Source: Candidatus Roseilinea sp. NK_OTU-006 (GTDB lineage: Bacteria; Chloroflexota; Anaerolineae; J036; Brachytrichaceae). From it: a DNA stretch of 64,000 bases. Of the stretch, positions 8,799 to 20,858 are shown one piece after another. The number at the start of each line of letters is the position of its first letter. Position 1 is the stretch's first letter. The notes beneath the pieces are model-generated. The model ran no database searches, was not told the DNA's origin, and was given only the letters and a program-made list of their open reading frames with translations. The DNA is taken from the NCBI RefSeq assembly GCF_012931985.1, contig NZ_JAAFGM010000001.1:62001-126000 (forward strand), read 5' to 3'. The position numbers and the translations under genes were made by a program.

Positions 8799-10268
8799 AT
8801 GCTTACTGTGTATGCTGCCCGTGAGCGCTTGCGACGGCGCGAGGTCTCGGCAGTGGAGCTGACGCGCGCGTTTCTCGAGCGCATCCACGCGCTCAACCCG
8901 CGATTGAACGCGTACTTGACGGTGGCGGACGAGACGGCGCTGGCGATGGCGGGCGACGCCGACGCGCGCATGGCGCGCGGCGAAGATACGCCGCTGTTAG
9001 GTGTGCCGATCGCGATCAAGGATGTGCTCTCCACGCGCGACATGCGCACCACTGCCGGCTCAAAGATCCTCGCAAACTACACGCCGAGTTGGGATGCCAC
9101 GGCCGTCGCCCGGCTGCGCGCGATGGGCGCGGTCTTCCTCGGCAAGCTGAATTGCGACGAGTTCGCCATGGGCTCGTCCACGGAGAATTCGGCTTTTGGT
9201 CCGACGCGCAATCCATGGGACGAAACGCGCGTGCCGGGCGGCTCGTCGGGCGGGTCGGCGGCAGCGGTTGCAGCCGACTTGTGCTGCGCGGCTTTGGGCA
9301 CCGATACGGGCGGCAGCATCCGCCAGCCGGCGGCGCTGTGCGGCGTGACCGGCCTGAAGAACTCCTACGGGCGCGTGTCTCGCTACGGCCTGATCGCGTT
9401 TGCGTCTTCGCTGGATACGGTAGGCGCGCTGACCAAAGATGCGCGTGACGCGGCCATCATGCTCCGCGCCATGGAAGGGCGCGATCCGCTTGACTCCACT
9501 TCGGTGGAAGTTGAGCCGATTGACGTGGCGTCGCTGGATCAGTCGCGCGATTCGCTGCGCGGCCTGCGCGTCGGCGTGCCGGCCGAGTATTTCGGCGATG
9601 GGATGCAGCCCGATGTGGCGCAGCGCGTGCGCGAGGCGATTGCTCATCTCCAGGCGCTGGGGGCGTCGGTGCGCGAGGTCAACCTGCCGCGCACGCATCT
9701 GGGGTTGCCGGTCTATTACATCATTGCGCCCGCCGAGGCTTCGGCCAACCTTGCGCGTTTTGATGGCGTGAAATACGGCTTGCGCGTCCAGGGACGCGAC
9801 CTGATCGCCACTTATATGGAGACACGCGGCGCAGGTTTTGGCGCAGAGGTCAAGCGGCGCATCATGCTGGGCACATACGCCCTGAGCGCCGGCTACTATG
9901 ATGCTTACTACATCCGCGCCCAGAAGGTGCGTACGCTGATCAAGCGCGACTTCGAGCAGGCCTTTAGCCACGTGGACATCATCGCTGCGCCGGTATCACC
10001 GACGACTGCTTTCCCGCTGGGCGCCAAGATAGACGATCCCATCCAGATGTATCTGGCCGACGTATTTACCCTGCCCGTCAGCCTCGCCGGCATTTGTGGC
10101 ATCAGCATCCCATGTGGCTTTGACCGCGATGGCTTGCCCGTCGGCTTGCAACTGATCGGCCCGGCGTTCGGCGAACAGCGCGTGCTCGAAGTGGCGCATG
10201 TATTCCAACAGACGACGGACTTTCACCTTCAGAAGCCGAAATGGCACGGCCAGCCTCGGTCTTCGTAG
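8799..10268 (+). CDS. gatA: Aspartyl/glutamyl-tRNA amidotransferase subunit A
   Basis: Glutamine amidase subunit that supplies ammonia for tRNA-dependent Gln or Asn formation. The 489 aa protein has the amidase signature GGSSGGSAAAVAAD (147-160). All three residues of the Ser-cisSer-Lys triad are present: Lys74 in PIAIKD, cis-Ser149, and nucleophile Ser173 in GTDTGGSIRQPA. It pairs with gatC just upstream. The start gives the normal N-terminus for the family. Confidence 0.95.
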   Translation: MLTVYAARERLRRREVSAVELTRAFLERIHALNPRLNAYLTVADETALAMAGDADARMARGEDTPLLGVPIAIKDVLSTRDMRTTAGSKILANYTPSWDATAVARLRAMGAVFLGKLNCDEFAMGSSTENSAFGPTRNPWDETRVPGGSSGGSAAAVAADLCCAALGTDTGGSIRQPAALCGVTGLKNSYGRVSRYGLIAFASSLDTVGALTKDARDAAIMLRAMEGRDPLDSTSVEVEPIDVASLDQSRDSLRGLRVGVPAEYFGDGMQPDVAQRVREAIAHLQALGASVREVNLPRTHLGLPVYYIIAPAEASANLARFDGVKYGLRVQGRDLIATYMETRGAGFGAEVKRRIMLGTYALSAGYYDAYYIRAQKVRTLIKRDFEQAFSHVDIIAAPVSPTTAFPLGAKIDDPIQMYLADVFTLPVSLAGICGISIPCGFDRDGLPVGLQLIGPAFGEQRVLEVAHVFQQTTDFHLQKPKWHGQPRSS

Positions 10269-10281
10269 CCGGCCGTATGTG

Positions 10282-10302
10282 CTGACTTCTAACCGCTGAC
10301 TC
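10282..10302 (+). repeat. Short heptamer array (3 units)
   Basis: Three contiguous 7-mers, CTGACTT CTAACCG CTGACTC, lie in the 44-bp gap between gatA and the nucleotidyltransferase gene. The unit is the same CTGA-N3 word that makes up the longer array before zwf, so this is a short member of the same dispersed family. Confidence 0.5.
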
Positions 10303-10312
10303 AAAACGAACG

Positions 10313-11311
10313 ATGAATGTCATCATCCCCCTCGCTGGATTCGGCACGCGGCTGAGGCCGCACACGTACTCCAAACCTAAGCCGCTGGTCAGCGTGGCCG
10401 GCAAGCCGGTGCTCGGCCATATTCTGGACAAGTTAATCAACGAATCCCAAGTGGGCAAGGTTGTGTTCGTAGTCGGCTACCTGGGCGAACAGATCGAGCA
10501 CTACGTGAAGACAGCTTACCCGTCGCTGCGGGGCGAGTATGTGGAGCAGGAGGAGCTGAACGGCCAAGCGCCGGCTATCTTGCTTGCACGCGGTCGGGTG
10601 AGCGGGCCGACACTCATCGTGTTCGTGGATACGCTGGCTGATGCCGACCTGTCTCGGTTGGCCGATGAACCGTGCGATGGCGTGATCTACGTCAAAGAGG
10701 TCGAAGACCCGCGGCGCTTTGGCGTGGTGCAGGTCGGCGCGGATGGCTACATCCGGCGCTTCGTCGAGAAACCGGCCACAATGGAGAACCGGCTGGCGGT
10801 GATCGGCATGTACTACGTGAAAGATGCGGAGCGCTTGATGGCGGCCTGTGAGGAACTCATACGGCGCGGCATCAAGACCAAGAACGAGTACTTCCTTGCC
10901 GACGCCTTCAACATCATGATCGAGGGCGGGGCGAAGCTGCGCGCGCATGCCGTGAGCGTCTGGCTGGATTGCGGCACATCGCAGACGGTTCTGGAGACCA
11001 ATCGCTACCTGCTTCAGCACGGCCACGACAACAGCGAAGCGTGGCGCAACGGCGCGTGCGTCATTGTGCCGCCGGTCAACATCCATCCCACCGCAAAGAT
11101 TATCAACAGCGTGATCGGGCCCCACGTGACGATCGGCGAGGGATGCTACATCGCGAGCAGCGTGGTGCGCGAGAGCATCGTCGAAGCCGGCGCCGAGGTG
11201 GTGGATCATGTGCTGGCCAATTCCCTGATCGGCCGCGATGCCGTATTGCACGGTCGCCCGCGCCGCTTTAACGTCGGCGACAACAGCGTTGTAGGCTTCG
11301 ACGAGGATTAA
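10313..11311 (+). CDS. Sugar-1-phosphate nucleotidyltransferase with C-terminal beta-helix
   Basis: Makes an NDP-sugar from a sugar-1-phosphate and NTP. The 332 aa protein starts with the nucleotidyltransferase signature GFGTRLRPHTYSKPKPL, has the sugar-binding segment VEKPATMENRLAVIGMY, and ends in hexapeptide repeats (NIHPTAKIINSVIGPHVTIG). This layout is close to RmlA/GlmU-N-like enzymes such as glucose-1-phosphate thymidylyl- or uridylyltransferases. The exact nucleotide and sugar cannot be settled here. It stands between gatA and an unrelated E2 gene, so context does not help. Confidence 0.88.
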   Translation: MNVIIPLAGFGTRLRPHTYSKPKPLVSVAGKPVLGHILDKLINESQVGKVVFVVGYLGEQIEHYVKTAYPSLRGEYVEQEELNGQAPAILLARGRVSGPTLIVFVDTLADADLSRLADEPCDGVIYVKEVEDPRRFGVVQVGADGYIRRFVEKPATMENRLAVIGMYYVKDAERLMAACEELIRRGIKTKNEYFLADAFNIMIEGGAKLRAHAVSVWLDCGTSQTVLETNRYLLQHGHDNSEAWRNGACVIVPPVNIHPTAKIINSVIGPHVTIGEGCYIASSVVRESIVEAGAEVVDHVLANSLIGRDAVLHGRPRRFNVGDNSVVGFDED

Positions 11312-11376
11312 ATTCCCGTCATCGCGTCGAAGCGCTTCGGCGCGACTGCCCTGCCCCGGTTTGATCCCGATAGCGT

Positions 11377-12732
11377 ATGGATATCGTAATGCCGAAGGTC
11401 GGCCTGACGATGACCGAAGGCGTCATCGTGCAATGGCACAAGCGCGAAGGCGACTGCGTGCACAAAGGTGAGCTGCTGTTCACGTTCGAGACCGAGAAAT
11501 CCACGCTTGATTACGAAGCGCCGGAGTCGGGGGTGCTGGTCAGAATCCTCGTGTCGGAGGGCCAAACCGTGCCGTGTTTGACGCCCGTCGCGCAGATTGA
11601 AGCACCACGCACCCTTGCCGATGCTTTGACCTCGACTCCTGACGATCGGTTGGCCGGCGTGAAGCATGATGGCGAGTCCTCATCGTCGCTTGACCGGCAG
11701 CGCCGGCCAATTTCGCCGCGCGCACGGTTGCGCGCCGGTGAGTTGGGTGTGGATTTAGCGCAGGTCGCCGGCAGCGGCCCAGACGGCGCAGTGCGTGAGC
11801 GCGATGTCCTGTCGTTGGCCCAGAGCCGACCGCCCAAAACGCCGCGCGCTACGCCGGTCGCGCAGCGCATGGCCGCCGAGCTCGGCGTGGATCTCTCGCG
11901 CGTGTCTGGCAGTGGCCCCGATGGTCGCATCACCCGCGAGGACGTCGAGCGCGCGGCGCAAGGACAGCGGTTCGCGGGCGCGGAGCAAGGGGAAGGGGAT
12001 GGATCGCCGGCAGCGCCGTCCCAATCGCCATCGGCCGATTACCAGCCGCTGTCGCCGGCGCGGCGCATCACGGCGCAGCGCCTGGCAGCTAACGCACAGA
12101 TCGCGCCGCACGTCACCTTGTTCACCGAGGCCGATGCCGCGCACTTCGTCGTCGCCCGCGAGCAGATCGGCGCCGAGTTGGGTGAGAAGATCAGCTACAA
12201 CACTTTGCTCGTCGCCATTTGCGCCCGCGCCTTGCGGGAGCATCCGTACATGAACGCGAGCTGGGTGGATTCACTGCCTGACAATCCCGGACAGCCGGGC
12301 GTTGCGCGGCATTCCGGCATCCACATCGGCCTGGCTGTGGACACGTCGCGCGGCCTGCTGGTGCCTGTGCTGCGCGATGTCGGCGCAAAGCCGTTGGCAC
12401 AAATTCACCGCGAGCTGAATCAACTGATCGCGCGGACGCTGGAGGGCCGGGTGTCGCCCGATGAGCTGCGCGACGGCACGTTCACCATCACCAACCTCGG
12501 CATGTTCGAGGTGGACGGCTTCACGCCGATTATCAACTTGCCTCAAGCAGCCATCCTGGGCGTAGGACGGATCACCCGGAAAGCCGTCGTGACCGACGAT
12601 GCCATCGTCGCCCGGCCGGTGATGACGCTCAGCCTGTCCTTTGACCATCGCGTGGTGGACGGCGCGCCAGCCGCCCGCTTCCTGCAGCGCCTCAAGCAGT
12701 TGATCGAGCGACCGTTCGCGCTGATGGTCTGA
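11377..12732 (+). CDS. 2-oxoacid dehydrogenase E2 (dihydrolipoyl acyltransferase), two E3/E1-binding domains
   Basis: The acyltransferase core of a pyruvate- or branched-chain 2-oxoacid dehydrogenase type complex, 451 aa. The lipoyl domain (1-75) has lipoylated Lys41 in ETEKSTLDY. Two peripheral subunit-binding domains follow, around 111-147 and 159-196, each with GVDL..VxGSGPDG. The catalytic domain ends with DHRVVDG, giving His424 and Asp428. It is a stand-alone E2: no E1 or E3 gene is adjacent. A second, different E2 lies at about 21 kb beside a fused E1. Two binding domains in one bacterial E2 is uncommon. Confidence 0.9.
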   Translation: MDIVMPKVGLTMTEGVIVQWHKREGDCVHKGELLFTFETEKSTLDYEAPESGVLVRILVSEGQTVPCLTPVAQIEAPRTLADALTSTPDDRLAGVKHDGESSSSLDRQRRPISPRARLRAGELGVDLAQVAGSGPDGAVRERDVLSLAQSRPPKTPRATPVAQRMAAELGVDLSRVSGSGPDGRITREDVERAAQGQRFAGAEQGEGDGSPAAPSQSPSADYQPLSPARRITAQRLAANAQIAPHVTLFTEADAAHFVVAREQIGAELGEKISYNTLLVAICARALREHPYMNASWVDSLPDNPGQPGVARHSGIHIGLAVDTSRGLLVPVLRDVGAKPLAQIHRELNQLIARTLEGRVSPDELRDGTFTITNLGMFEVDGFTPIINLPQAAILGVGRITRKAVVTDDAIVARPVMTLSLSFDHRVVDGAPAARFLQRLKQLIERPFALMV

Positions 12733-12832
12733 CCGCTTTCTCAGCGATCACACACCTGGACGCGATAGCCTAGAGATGGCTTATTGCGAAGGCATCGGCG
12801 GACGCCGATGGATGTTACTGGTGAGGTGCGGG

Positions 12833-14362
12833 ATGGCGAAGGTTGTGGTGATCGGTGCAGGTGTGGGTGGCGCGACGGCGGCTGCGCTGCTGGCCAAAGC
12901 CGGACATGAGGTGACGGTGCTCGAAGCGCACGTTTATCCCGGCGGCTGCGCCGGCACGTTCTATCATCAGAAGTATCGTTTCGATGTCGGCGCGACGTTG
13001 GCCGGCGGCTTCCACCCCGGCGGCCCACACGATGTCGTCGGCAAGCTGCTCGGCATCGCGTGGCGTGTGCAGCCGGTTGATCCGGCTTGGCATGTGCTGT
13101 TGCCCGACCGCAGCGTGACGCAGTTCGGCGACCGTGAACAGTGGCGCGCCGAAGTCGCGCGCGCTTTTGCGGATCGGCCGGAGCGCGATCGCATCGTGCG
13201 CTTCTTCCGCGCGGTCGAGCGCGTGAGCGATGCCGTGTGGGACTTCGCTTCGCGCAAACCGGCCTGGCCGCCATCCGACCTGGGCGACTTGCTGCGCACC
13301 GCCGGCGCGCTGCGCCCACCGACGTTGATCACTTTGCCGCATCTGTTCGAGACGATAGGTAGCTGGGCGCGACGCGCCGGCCTCAGCGACCGCGCCGCGC
13401 TGACCTTCCTCGACGCCCAGTTGCTCATCAGCGCGCAGACCACGAGCGACCATGCCAGCGCGCTGTTCGGCGCCGCTGCCTCTGATTTGCCGCGCAAGGG
13501 CGTGACGCATCCCGAAGGCGGCATCGGCGGCATCAGCGATCAGCTTGTCGAGGCGGTTCGTCGCTGGGGCGGGCAGGTGCTGTTCCGGCAAGAGGTCACG
13601 CGCCTGGAGGTTCGCGACGACCGCGTCGTCGCTGCGCACACAAACAAGGGCGCGCGTTTTGAGTGCGATGTGTGCATCGCTAACCTCACGCCGTGGGATC
13701 TGGCGCGCTTGCTGGGAGATGCTGCGCCGCCGTCCTTGCAATGCGAGGCGCGCACGCGCGCCGAACAATGGGGCGCCTTCACCCTCTACCTCGGCATCGA
13801 AGACGAGGCGAGTTCGGATACGCAAGCTGCTGCGCATTATCAGGTGATCGGCTCATACGAACGGCCGTTGGGGGAAGGCAACTCGATCTTCATGTCGTTT
13901 TCGGAGCGGGGCGACCTGCGGCGCGCGCCGGCGGGCCACCGCGCGCTGACGATCAGCACGCATACCCGCACCGCCGAATGGTGGCGCTTGCGTGAAACAC
14001 CCGGCGCGAAGGCGGCCTACGATGAGCGCGTCGCGCAGTATGCGGAGCGCATGCTCGATCTCGCGGAGCGCGCTGTGCCCGGCCTGCGCCGGCGCATCCG
14101 TCTGCAATTGCACGGCACGCCGGTGACGTTCAAGTTCTACACCCGCCGGCATCGCGGCGGGGTGGGCGGCTTCCCGTTCACCAGCTTGTTCGCCGCGCGC
14201 GGGCCACGCACCGGACTGCGTAATGCCTGGCTGGTGGGCGACTCGATTTTCCCCGGCCAGAGCACGGCCGGTGTGACGATGGGTGCAATGCGCGTGGCCG
14301 ATGAAGTGCTACGCGCCTATCCGCTGGCTTCCGGACGCGCGTATTCGGTCGCCGCGAAGTAG
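12833..14362 (+). CDS. FAD-dependent phytoene desaturase/carotenoid isomerase-like oxidoreductase
   Basis: A 509 aa flavoprotein of the CrtI/CrtISO/CrtD superfamily. The dinucleotide-binding motif VVIGAGVGGATAAALLAKAG is at the N-terminus, followed by EAHVYPGGCAGTF. The C-terminal FAD segment reads NAWLVGDSIFPGQSTAGVTMGA. Members desaturate, isomerise or saturate polyenes such as carotenoids, or act on other hydrophobic substrates. I chose the ATG at 12833, preceded by GAGGTG, because the longer frame adds residues before the Rossmann strand. No other carotenoid gene is in the window, so the substrate is open. Confidence 0.82.
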   Translation: MAKVVVIGAGVGGATAAALLAKAGHEVTVLEAHVYPGGCAGTFYHQKYRFDVGATLAGGFHPGGPHDVVGKLLGIAWRVQPVDPAWHVLLPDRSVTQFGDREQWRAEVARAFADRPERDRIVRFFRAVERVSDAVWDFASRKPAWPPSDLGDLLRTAGALRPPTLITLPHLFETIGSWARRAGLSDRAALTFLDAQLLISAQTTSDHASALFGAAASDLPRKGVTHPEGGIGGISDQLVEAVRRWGGQVLFRQEVTRLEVRDDRVVAAHTNKGARFECDVCIANLTPWDLARLLGDAAPPSLQCEARTRAEQWGAFTLYLGIEDEASSDTQAAAHYQVIGSYERPLGEGNSIFMSFSERGDLRRAPAGHRALTISTHTRTAEWWRLRETPGAKAAYDERVAQYAERMLDLAERAVPGLRRRIRLQLHGTPVTFKFYTRRHRGGVGGFPFTSLFAARGPRTGLRNAWLVGDSIFPGQSTAGVTMGAMRVADEVLRAYPLASGRAYSVAAK

Positions 14363-14370
14363 CCCGCTTG

Positions 14371-14404
14371 GGGATATGCCCGCATCGCCTCGAATGCGGG
14401 TATC
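14371..14404. terminator. Hairpin between convergent genes, candidate bidirectional terminator
   Basis: CCCGCAT (14379-14385) pairs with ATGCGGG (14394-14400) across an 8-nt loop. The stem can extend through GATA/TATC with a two-base bulge. It sits in the 52-bp gap between the flavoprotein gene and the convergent trkH. There is no clear T-run. Confidence 0.4.
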
Positions 14405-14414
14405 TCAGTTGCGC

Positions 14415-15785
14415 TCAGCCGATAAGGATTTGGGCGTCCGGGTAAGCCACCCGCGTCTGGCGGCGCGGCACGGCCAGCGCGGCGACGACGGTGAGCGCGC
14501 CCAGCCGTCCCCAGAACATCACCAGCATGATGACGACTTGGCCGGGCAGGGTCAGGTGGCCGGTGATCCCTAACGACAGCCCGCAGGTGGCGAAAGCCGA
14601 GACGACCTCGAACAACGCCTCCAGAAAGGTCATATCGGAGTGGGCCACGACGATCAGATAGGTTGCGGTGATGACGACGACGAGCGAGATGGTCAGCACG
14701 GCGCCGGCGCGCCGAATGGTCTCTTGTCCAATGGTCCGACCGAGCGCGCGCGCTTCCGGGAAGCCGCGCACATAGCCCCACGTCGAGATCAGCATGGCCA
14801 GGACTGTGCCGGTGGTGATGCCGCCACCCATCGACGCCGGCGCCGAGCCGACGAACATCAAACCGATTAAGGTGAGGTGTGCGCCGGGCGAAAGCGCTGC
14901 GAGGTCCGAGATGCCGGTGAAACCGGCCGTGCGCGCCGAGATGACTTGGAACAGCGATAGGCCGAGGCGTTGACCGATGGGCGTATCACGCAGTGTGCCG
15001 GCCGTCCATGTTTCGGCGGCGAACATCGCGAGCGCACCGGTCACGTTCAGCCAGAGCACGATGAACAGCGTGAGCCGCGTGTGCAACGACAGTGTGCGCG
15101 AACGCGGCCAGCGAATCAGATCGGCCACCACGGGGATGCCCAGCCCGCCAATGACGATCAGAACGGCGAAGATGGTCAGTGTGATGCCATCGTTCGGCAG
15201 GCCGTGAGGGAATTGCGGCAGGCCGGTGAACAAGTCGAAACCGGCGTTGCAGAACGCCGAGACGGCATGAAAGAGGGCATACCGCGCTACGTCCCACTCG
15301 CTCAGCGGCAGGACGGCGCGCCAATGAAGCCAGAGCAATGCCGCGCCGATGAGCTCGGTCAACAAGACGAACTGGAGCACGCGGCGGGTGAGGACGACGA
15401 TCTCGGTCAAGCTCAGCAGGCCCAGCGAGTCGCGCAACGCTAACCGATCCCCCAGCGACATTTGCCGACCGATCAGCCGGTACACTAACACGACCAGCAC
15501 CATAAAGCCTACACCGCCCACCTGAATCAGCACCAGCAGCACGATTTGCCCGAACACGGTCAAGTCGCGGCTCGGCGCGATTACTGTCAGTCCGGTGACT
15601 GTGAGCGCCGATACAGCCGTGAACACGGCTTCGTTGATCTGAAGTGGGCGCGCTGCACTGATGCCGGGCAGCATCAGCAGCAGCGAGCCGGTTAACGTCA
15701 GCAGCGCCAGGCCGATGACGAGCCTGGCCGGCGGCGGCATGCGTATGCCGTCGCGCCGGTGCCGGACACGGTTGGCGAAGCTCAT
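14415..15785 (-). CDS. TrkH/KtrB-family potassium uptake channel subunit
   Basis: An integral membrane K+ (or Na+-coupled K+) translocating subunit of 456 aa. It shows the family's repeated membrane-pore-membrane units. Pore-like segments include SALTVTGLTV, FHAVSAFCNAGFDLF, SARTAGFTG and FEVVSAFATCGLSLG, each with the Gly or Thr-x-Gly selectivity positions. It is encoded just after, and overlaps by 4 nt, the regulatory trkA-like gene, so the two are translated together as a Ktr/Trk system. Confidence 0.92.
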   Translation of the reverse strand: MSFANRVRHRRDGIRMPPPARLVIGLALLTLTGSLLLMLPGISAARPLQINEAVFTAVSALTVTGLTVIAPSRDLTVFGQIVLLVLIQVGGVGFMVLVVLVYRLIGRQMSLGDRLALRDSLGLLSLTEIVVLTRRVLQFVLLTELIGAALLWLHWRAVLPLSEWDVARYALFHAVSAFCNAGFDLFTGLPQFPHGLPNDGITLTIFAVLIVIGGLGIPVVADLIRWPRSRTLSLHTRLTLFIVLWLNVTGALAMFAAETWTAGTLRDTPIGQRLGLSLFQVISARTAGFTGISDLAALSPGAHLTLIGLMFVGSAPASMGGGITTGTVLAMLISTWGYVRGFPEARALGRTIGQETIRRAGAVLTISLVVVITATYLIVVAHSDMTFLEALFEVVSAFATCGLSLGITGHLTLPGQVVIMLVMFWGRLGALTVVAALAVPRRQTRVAYPDAQILIG

Positions 15786-16447
15786 GCGCCTGCGGTGCAG
15801 CGCTCGATGTCCGCGGGCTGGCCGATGACGACCAGCACGTCTTCGGGTTGTGGCACGAATTCCTGCGCTGGAGAGACGATCAGCCGGTCGCCGCGCTTCA
15901 CGGCCAGCACGTTCACGTTCAACCGGCGCAGCCCCGAACGACCGAGTGGTATGCCGATCACGCGCTCCGGCGCTTTGATCTCGCTGATGACGTAGCCGGG
16001 GCCCAGTTCGATCTGCCCGAGCATCCCAGGGATGGTCAGTTCAAGCGCCAGGCGATGGCCGGCCTCGTATTCCGGCAACACCACGCGATTCGCGCCGACT
16101 TTGAGCAGGATATCGCGCTGCCGAAGGTTCAGCGCCTTGCAGATGATGTTGGGGATGCCCATCTCGCGCAGGGCTACCGTCGTCAACAGGTTCGCTTCGA
16201 AGTTCGAGCCGATGGCGACGATTACGGTTTGGAATGCGGTGATGTCCACCTCGCGCAGCGCTGCCTCGTTGGTCGCGTCGAGCACAGCGGCTTGAGTGAT
16301 TTCGTCGGCGATTTGCTGTACCAGCTCCGGCGAGCGATCTATGCCCAGCACGGCCGCGCCGCGGTTGACCAGCGTGCGCGCTAAGCTGGCGCCAAACCGG
16401 CCCAGGCCGATGACGGCGAATTCGTTCGTGTGATTGTCACGCGGCAT
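15782..16447 (-). CDS. TrkA/KtrA-family NAD-binding regulatory subunit
   Basis: A cytoplasmic gating ring subunit for the adjacent TrkH channel. The 221 aa protein has an RCK_N Rossmann domain with GLGRFG (about 14-19) and a conserved acidic GIDRS after the second strand, then an RCK_C domain (about 140-215) with the VIGIPLGRSGLRRL segment. One RCK unit is the KtrA-like length, half that of E. coli TrkA. It overlaps trkH by 4 nt. Confidence 0.92.
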   Translation of the reverse strand: MPRDNHTNEFAVIGLGRFGASLARTLVNRGAAVLGIDRSPELVQQIADEITQAAVLDATNEAALREVDITAFQTVIVAIGSNFEANLLTTVALREMGIPNIICKALNLRQRDILLKVGANRVVLPEYEAGHRLALELTIPGMLGQIELGPGYVISEIKAPERVIGIPLGRSGLRRLNVNVLAVKRGDRLIVSPAQEFVPQPEDVLVVIGQPADIERCTAGA

Positions 16448-16501
16448 GGGTTCGGCCTAAAACGCGAGACGGGGATCGAACAGTGGGGATGCTGACCCGT
16501 G

Positions 16502-17431
16502 CTAGCTGCGGTATCTGAAGCGCACCGGCAGGGGAGGAGGAGGGCGATGAGGATCGAGATAGTCGAGTTTGGTCGGCATCTTGGCCGGCGCGAAACCGAA
16601 CACGCGGTGCACGCCGCCGATCTCGGTGGTGCGATTGTACGATAGCGCGTCAATCTCCATCTCGGTCAACGCATGGCGACAGCGCGCGAGAAAGGCAGCC
16701 AAGTGTCGGGTGAACGCGCTCGGCACGCGCACGATGCGACGCGGGCGTTGTGCTGCCTTCATGGTGAGCTGCGCGATGTCGGCCAACGTGAGGGCTTGCG
16801 GACCGCCGATCGGCACTACCTGTCGGAAGGTGGAGCGCGTGTTGAGGCAGCGCTCGACACAAGCAGCGACGTCGCCCACCCAAATCGGTTGCATCTTCGT
16901 CATGCCGCTGTGGGGCAGCGGCATGACAAATGGGAAGTCGGTTGCCACGCCGGCCAGCCACGATGTGAGCCAGTCGCCCTCGCCATACACCACGGCCGAC
17001 TTGAGCACCGTGAAGTTCAACCCGCTCGCGCGCACGATCTCCTCCGCTTTGCCCAGGCTGCGCTGCAGCGGATAGGGCGAGCGCGGCTCGGCGCCCAGGC
17101 AGCCGACGACGATCAGGCGCTTGATGTTCGCCCGCTTCATCGCCGCGATCACGTTGTGGGTGCCGGTGATATTGACATCCTCGAACGTATCCTCCGGAGT
17201 CTCGCGGCGCAAGTACGCCAGATGCACCACGGTGTCGCATGCGCCGCCGTCGGTGATCGCCTCATAGATCGAGTTTTCGTTGCGCACGTCGCCGCCGGTG
17301 ATGACCACGCGACGGGGGCAGGGGTGTTCGTTACCCCAGTGAAACAAACACTTGACCTGATGCCCCGAGGAGACCAGGCGTTCGACGACGGCTCGACCGA
17401 TGCAGCCTGTTGATCCTGTGACGAGAATCAT
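16502..17431 (-). CDS. NAD(P)-binding epimerase-like protein (NDUFA9/complex I-type SDR)
   Basis: A 309 aa extended/atypical SDR with nucleotide loop VTGSTGCIGRAV at the start. The body resembles NDUFA9-like NAD(P)-binding proteins (VHLAYLRRE, NITGTHNVIAAMKRANIKRLI, LTSWLAGVATDFPFVMPLP), which lack the full catalytic Tyr-x3-Lys of classical SDRs. Possible roles are quinone or lipid-linked redox, or assembly. Its ATG overlaps a 4-nt stretch with the end of the PH-like membrane protein gene, so the two are coupled. Confidence 0.75.
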   Translation of the reverse strand: MILVTGSTGCIGRAVVERLVSSGHQVKCLFHWGNEHPCPRRVVITGGDVRNENSIYEAITDGGACDTVVHLAYLRRETPEDTFEDVNITGTHNVIAAMKRANIKRLIVVGCLGAEPRSPYPLQRSLGKAEEIVRASGLNFTVLKSAVVYGEGDWLTSWLAGVATDFPFVMPLPHSGMTKMQPIWVGDVAACVERCLNTRSTFRQVVPIGGPQALTLADIAQLTMKAAQRPRRIVRVPSAFTRHLAAFLARCRHALTEMEIDALSYNRTTEIGGVHRVFGFAPAKMPTKLDYLDPHRPPPPLPVRFRYRS

Positions 17432-18336
17432 GATGGCAAGCTAAACCCCAGGGTGAGCGCCGCGACGAAGAACAAGAGCTGCATTGCAGCGCTGCCGCCC
17501 CACAGCATAAGCGCAGCCAACGTTTCACCTTTCCGATACAACACCAGCCCAGCGATCAGGCTGATGACAAGCGTAAACAGCCCCAAGATCGGGGGCACGA
17601 ACAGTTGCGACTTTTCGCCAAGACGATCCACCGAGCCCCTGGCGTCGAAGTGCAGCGCAATTTGCGTCGGCGCTGCTGGAAAGCGCGTCGCACTCATGCC
17701 GAACAAGGCCAAGTTTAGCCCAATTGCCAAAAATAACAAGACGAGCGCAGTTCTGTCGCGCCAGATGCGCCAGGTTGCGAAGCCGGGCAGCAATCTGTCG
17801 TACGTCACGTGCTGTGTGGGGCGCATGTCCAACCGCATTCGGAACGCATCGAGGAAGGCTTCTTCGTCATAAGGCGCAATGGCATAGCTGCATTTCGAAG
17901 TGATGACAATAATCTGCCGATCGGGTGGTTCCGTCGCGTAGAAGCGAATCTTGCCTAGCACTGGATGGCTGCCGGTGCCGAACCACCATCCCGGCAATGG
18001 GAGGCGCGACAGGCGCAAATCATCGGTTATTTCATCGGCCGGGATTACTTTCTTCACGTCGCTCATCGGCACAATCTCGCGCAGCGCTCCCCAGTGGATT
18101 ATGAAAGCGTTGCGGTTGAGTGTATAGTTGATGTGGGTCAATTGATAAGTCTGGTAGCCGAGCCAGATCGCAAGCGCCAACAACGCCATCGCGCTCAAGG
18201 CGAACAGGAAGGTGAATCCAGATAGGGGAATCAGCAGGGCGGCGATGACGCATGCGACCGCGCCGAACGCGACGACGACAGTCGCAATCACACCGCTGGT
18301 GAACGCCAGCCGGGAATCTACATCAAATACATTCAT
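17428..18336 (-). CDS. Membrane protein with PH-like and DUF1648-like regions
   Basis: A 302 aa protein with two N-terminal transmembrane helices (about 14-58) and a soluble bacterial PH-like segment (about 65-170; YTLNRNAFIIHWGALREIVPMSDV). Three more helices follow, with a loop reading ALHFDARGSVDRLGEKS, the type of signature seen in DUF1648 proteins. The function is unknown. The next gene downstream overlaps it by 4 nt. A TATACT box lies about 50 bp upstream of the start. Confidence 0.6.
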   Translation of the reverse strand: MNVFDVDSRLAFTSGVIATVVVAFGAVACVIAALLIPLSGFTFLFALSAMALLALAIWLGYQTYQLTHINYTLNRNAFIIHWGALREIVPMSDVKKVIPADEITDDLRLSRLPLPGWWFGTGSHPVLGKIRFYATEPPDRQIIVITSKCSYAIAPYDEEAFLDAFRMRLDMRPTQHVTYDRLLPGFATWRIWRDRTALVLLFLAIGLNLALFGMSATRFPAAPTQIALHFDARGSVDRLGEKSQLFVPPILGLFTLVISLIAGLVLYRKGETLAALMLWGGSAAMQLLFFVAALTLGFSLPS

Positions 18337-18384
18337 CGCGAACGCAAGATCGGCAGCGGACGGGCTACGCTCGGTTAATTGGTG

Positions 18385-18390
18385 AGTATA
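18385..18390 (-). promoter_or_regulatory. Candidate -10 box upstream of the PH-like membrane protein gene
   Basis: TATACT on the minus strand, about 50 bp before the start at 18336. No convincing -35 was found. It may mark a promoter separating this gene pair from the E2-E1 genes upstream. Confidence 0.3.
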
Positions 18391-18396
18391 TCGCTT

Positions 18397-20856
<2,460 letters not shown>

Positions 20857-20858
20857 AT

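Noticed and set aside
12815-13837. 340-codon minus-strand open frame
   Set aside because: Antisense to the flavoprotein gene with its clear FAD motifs.
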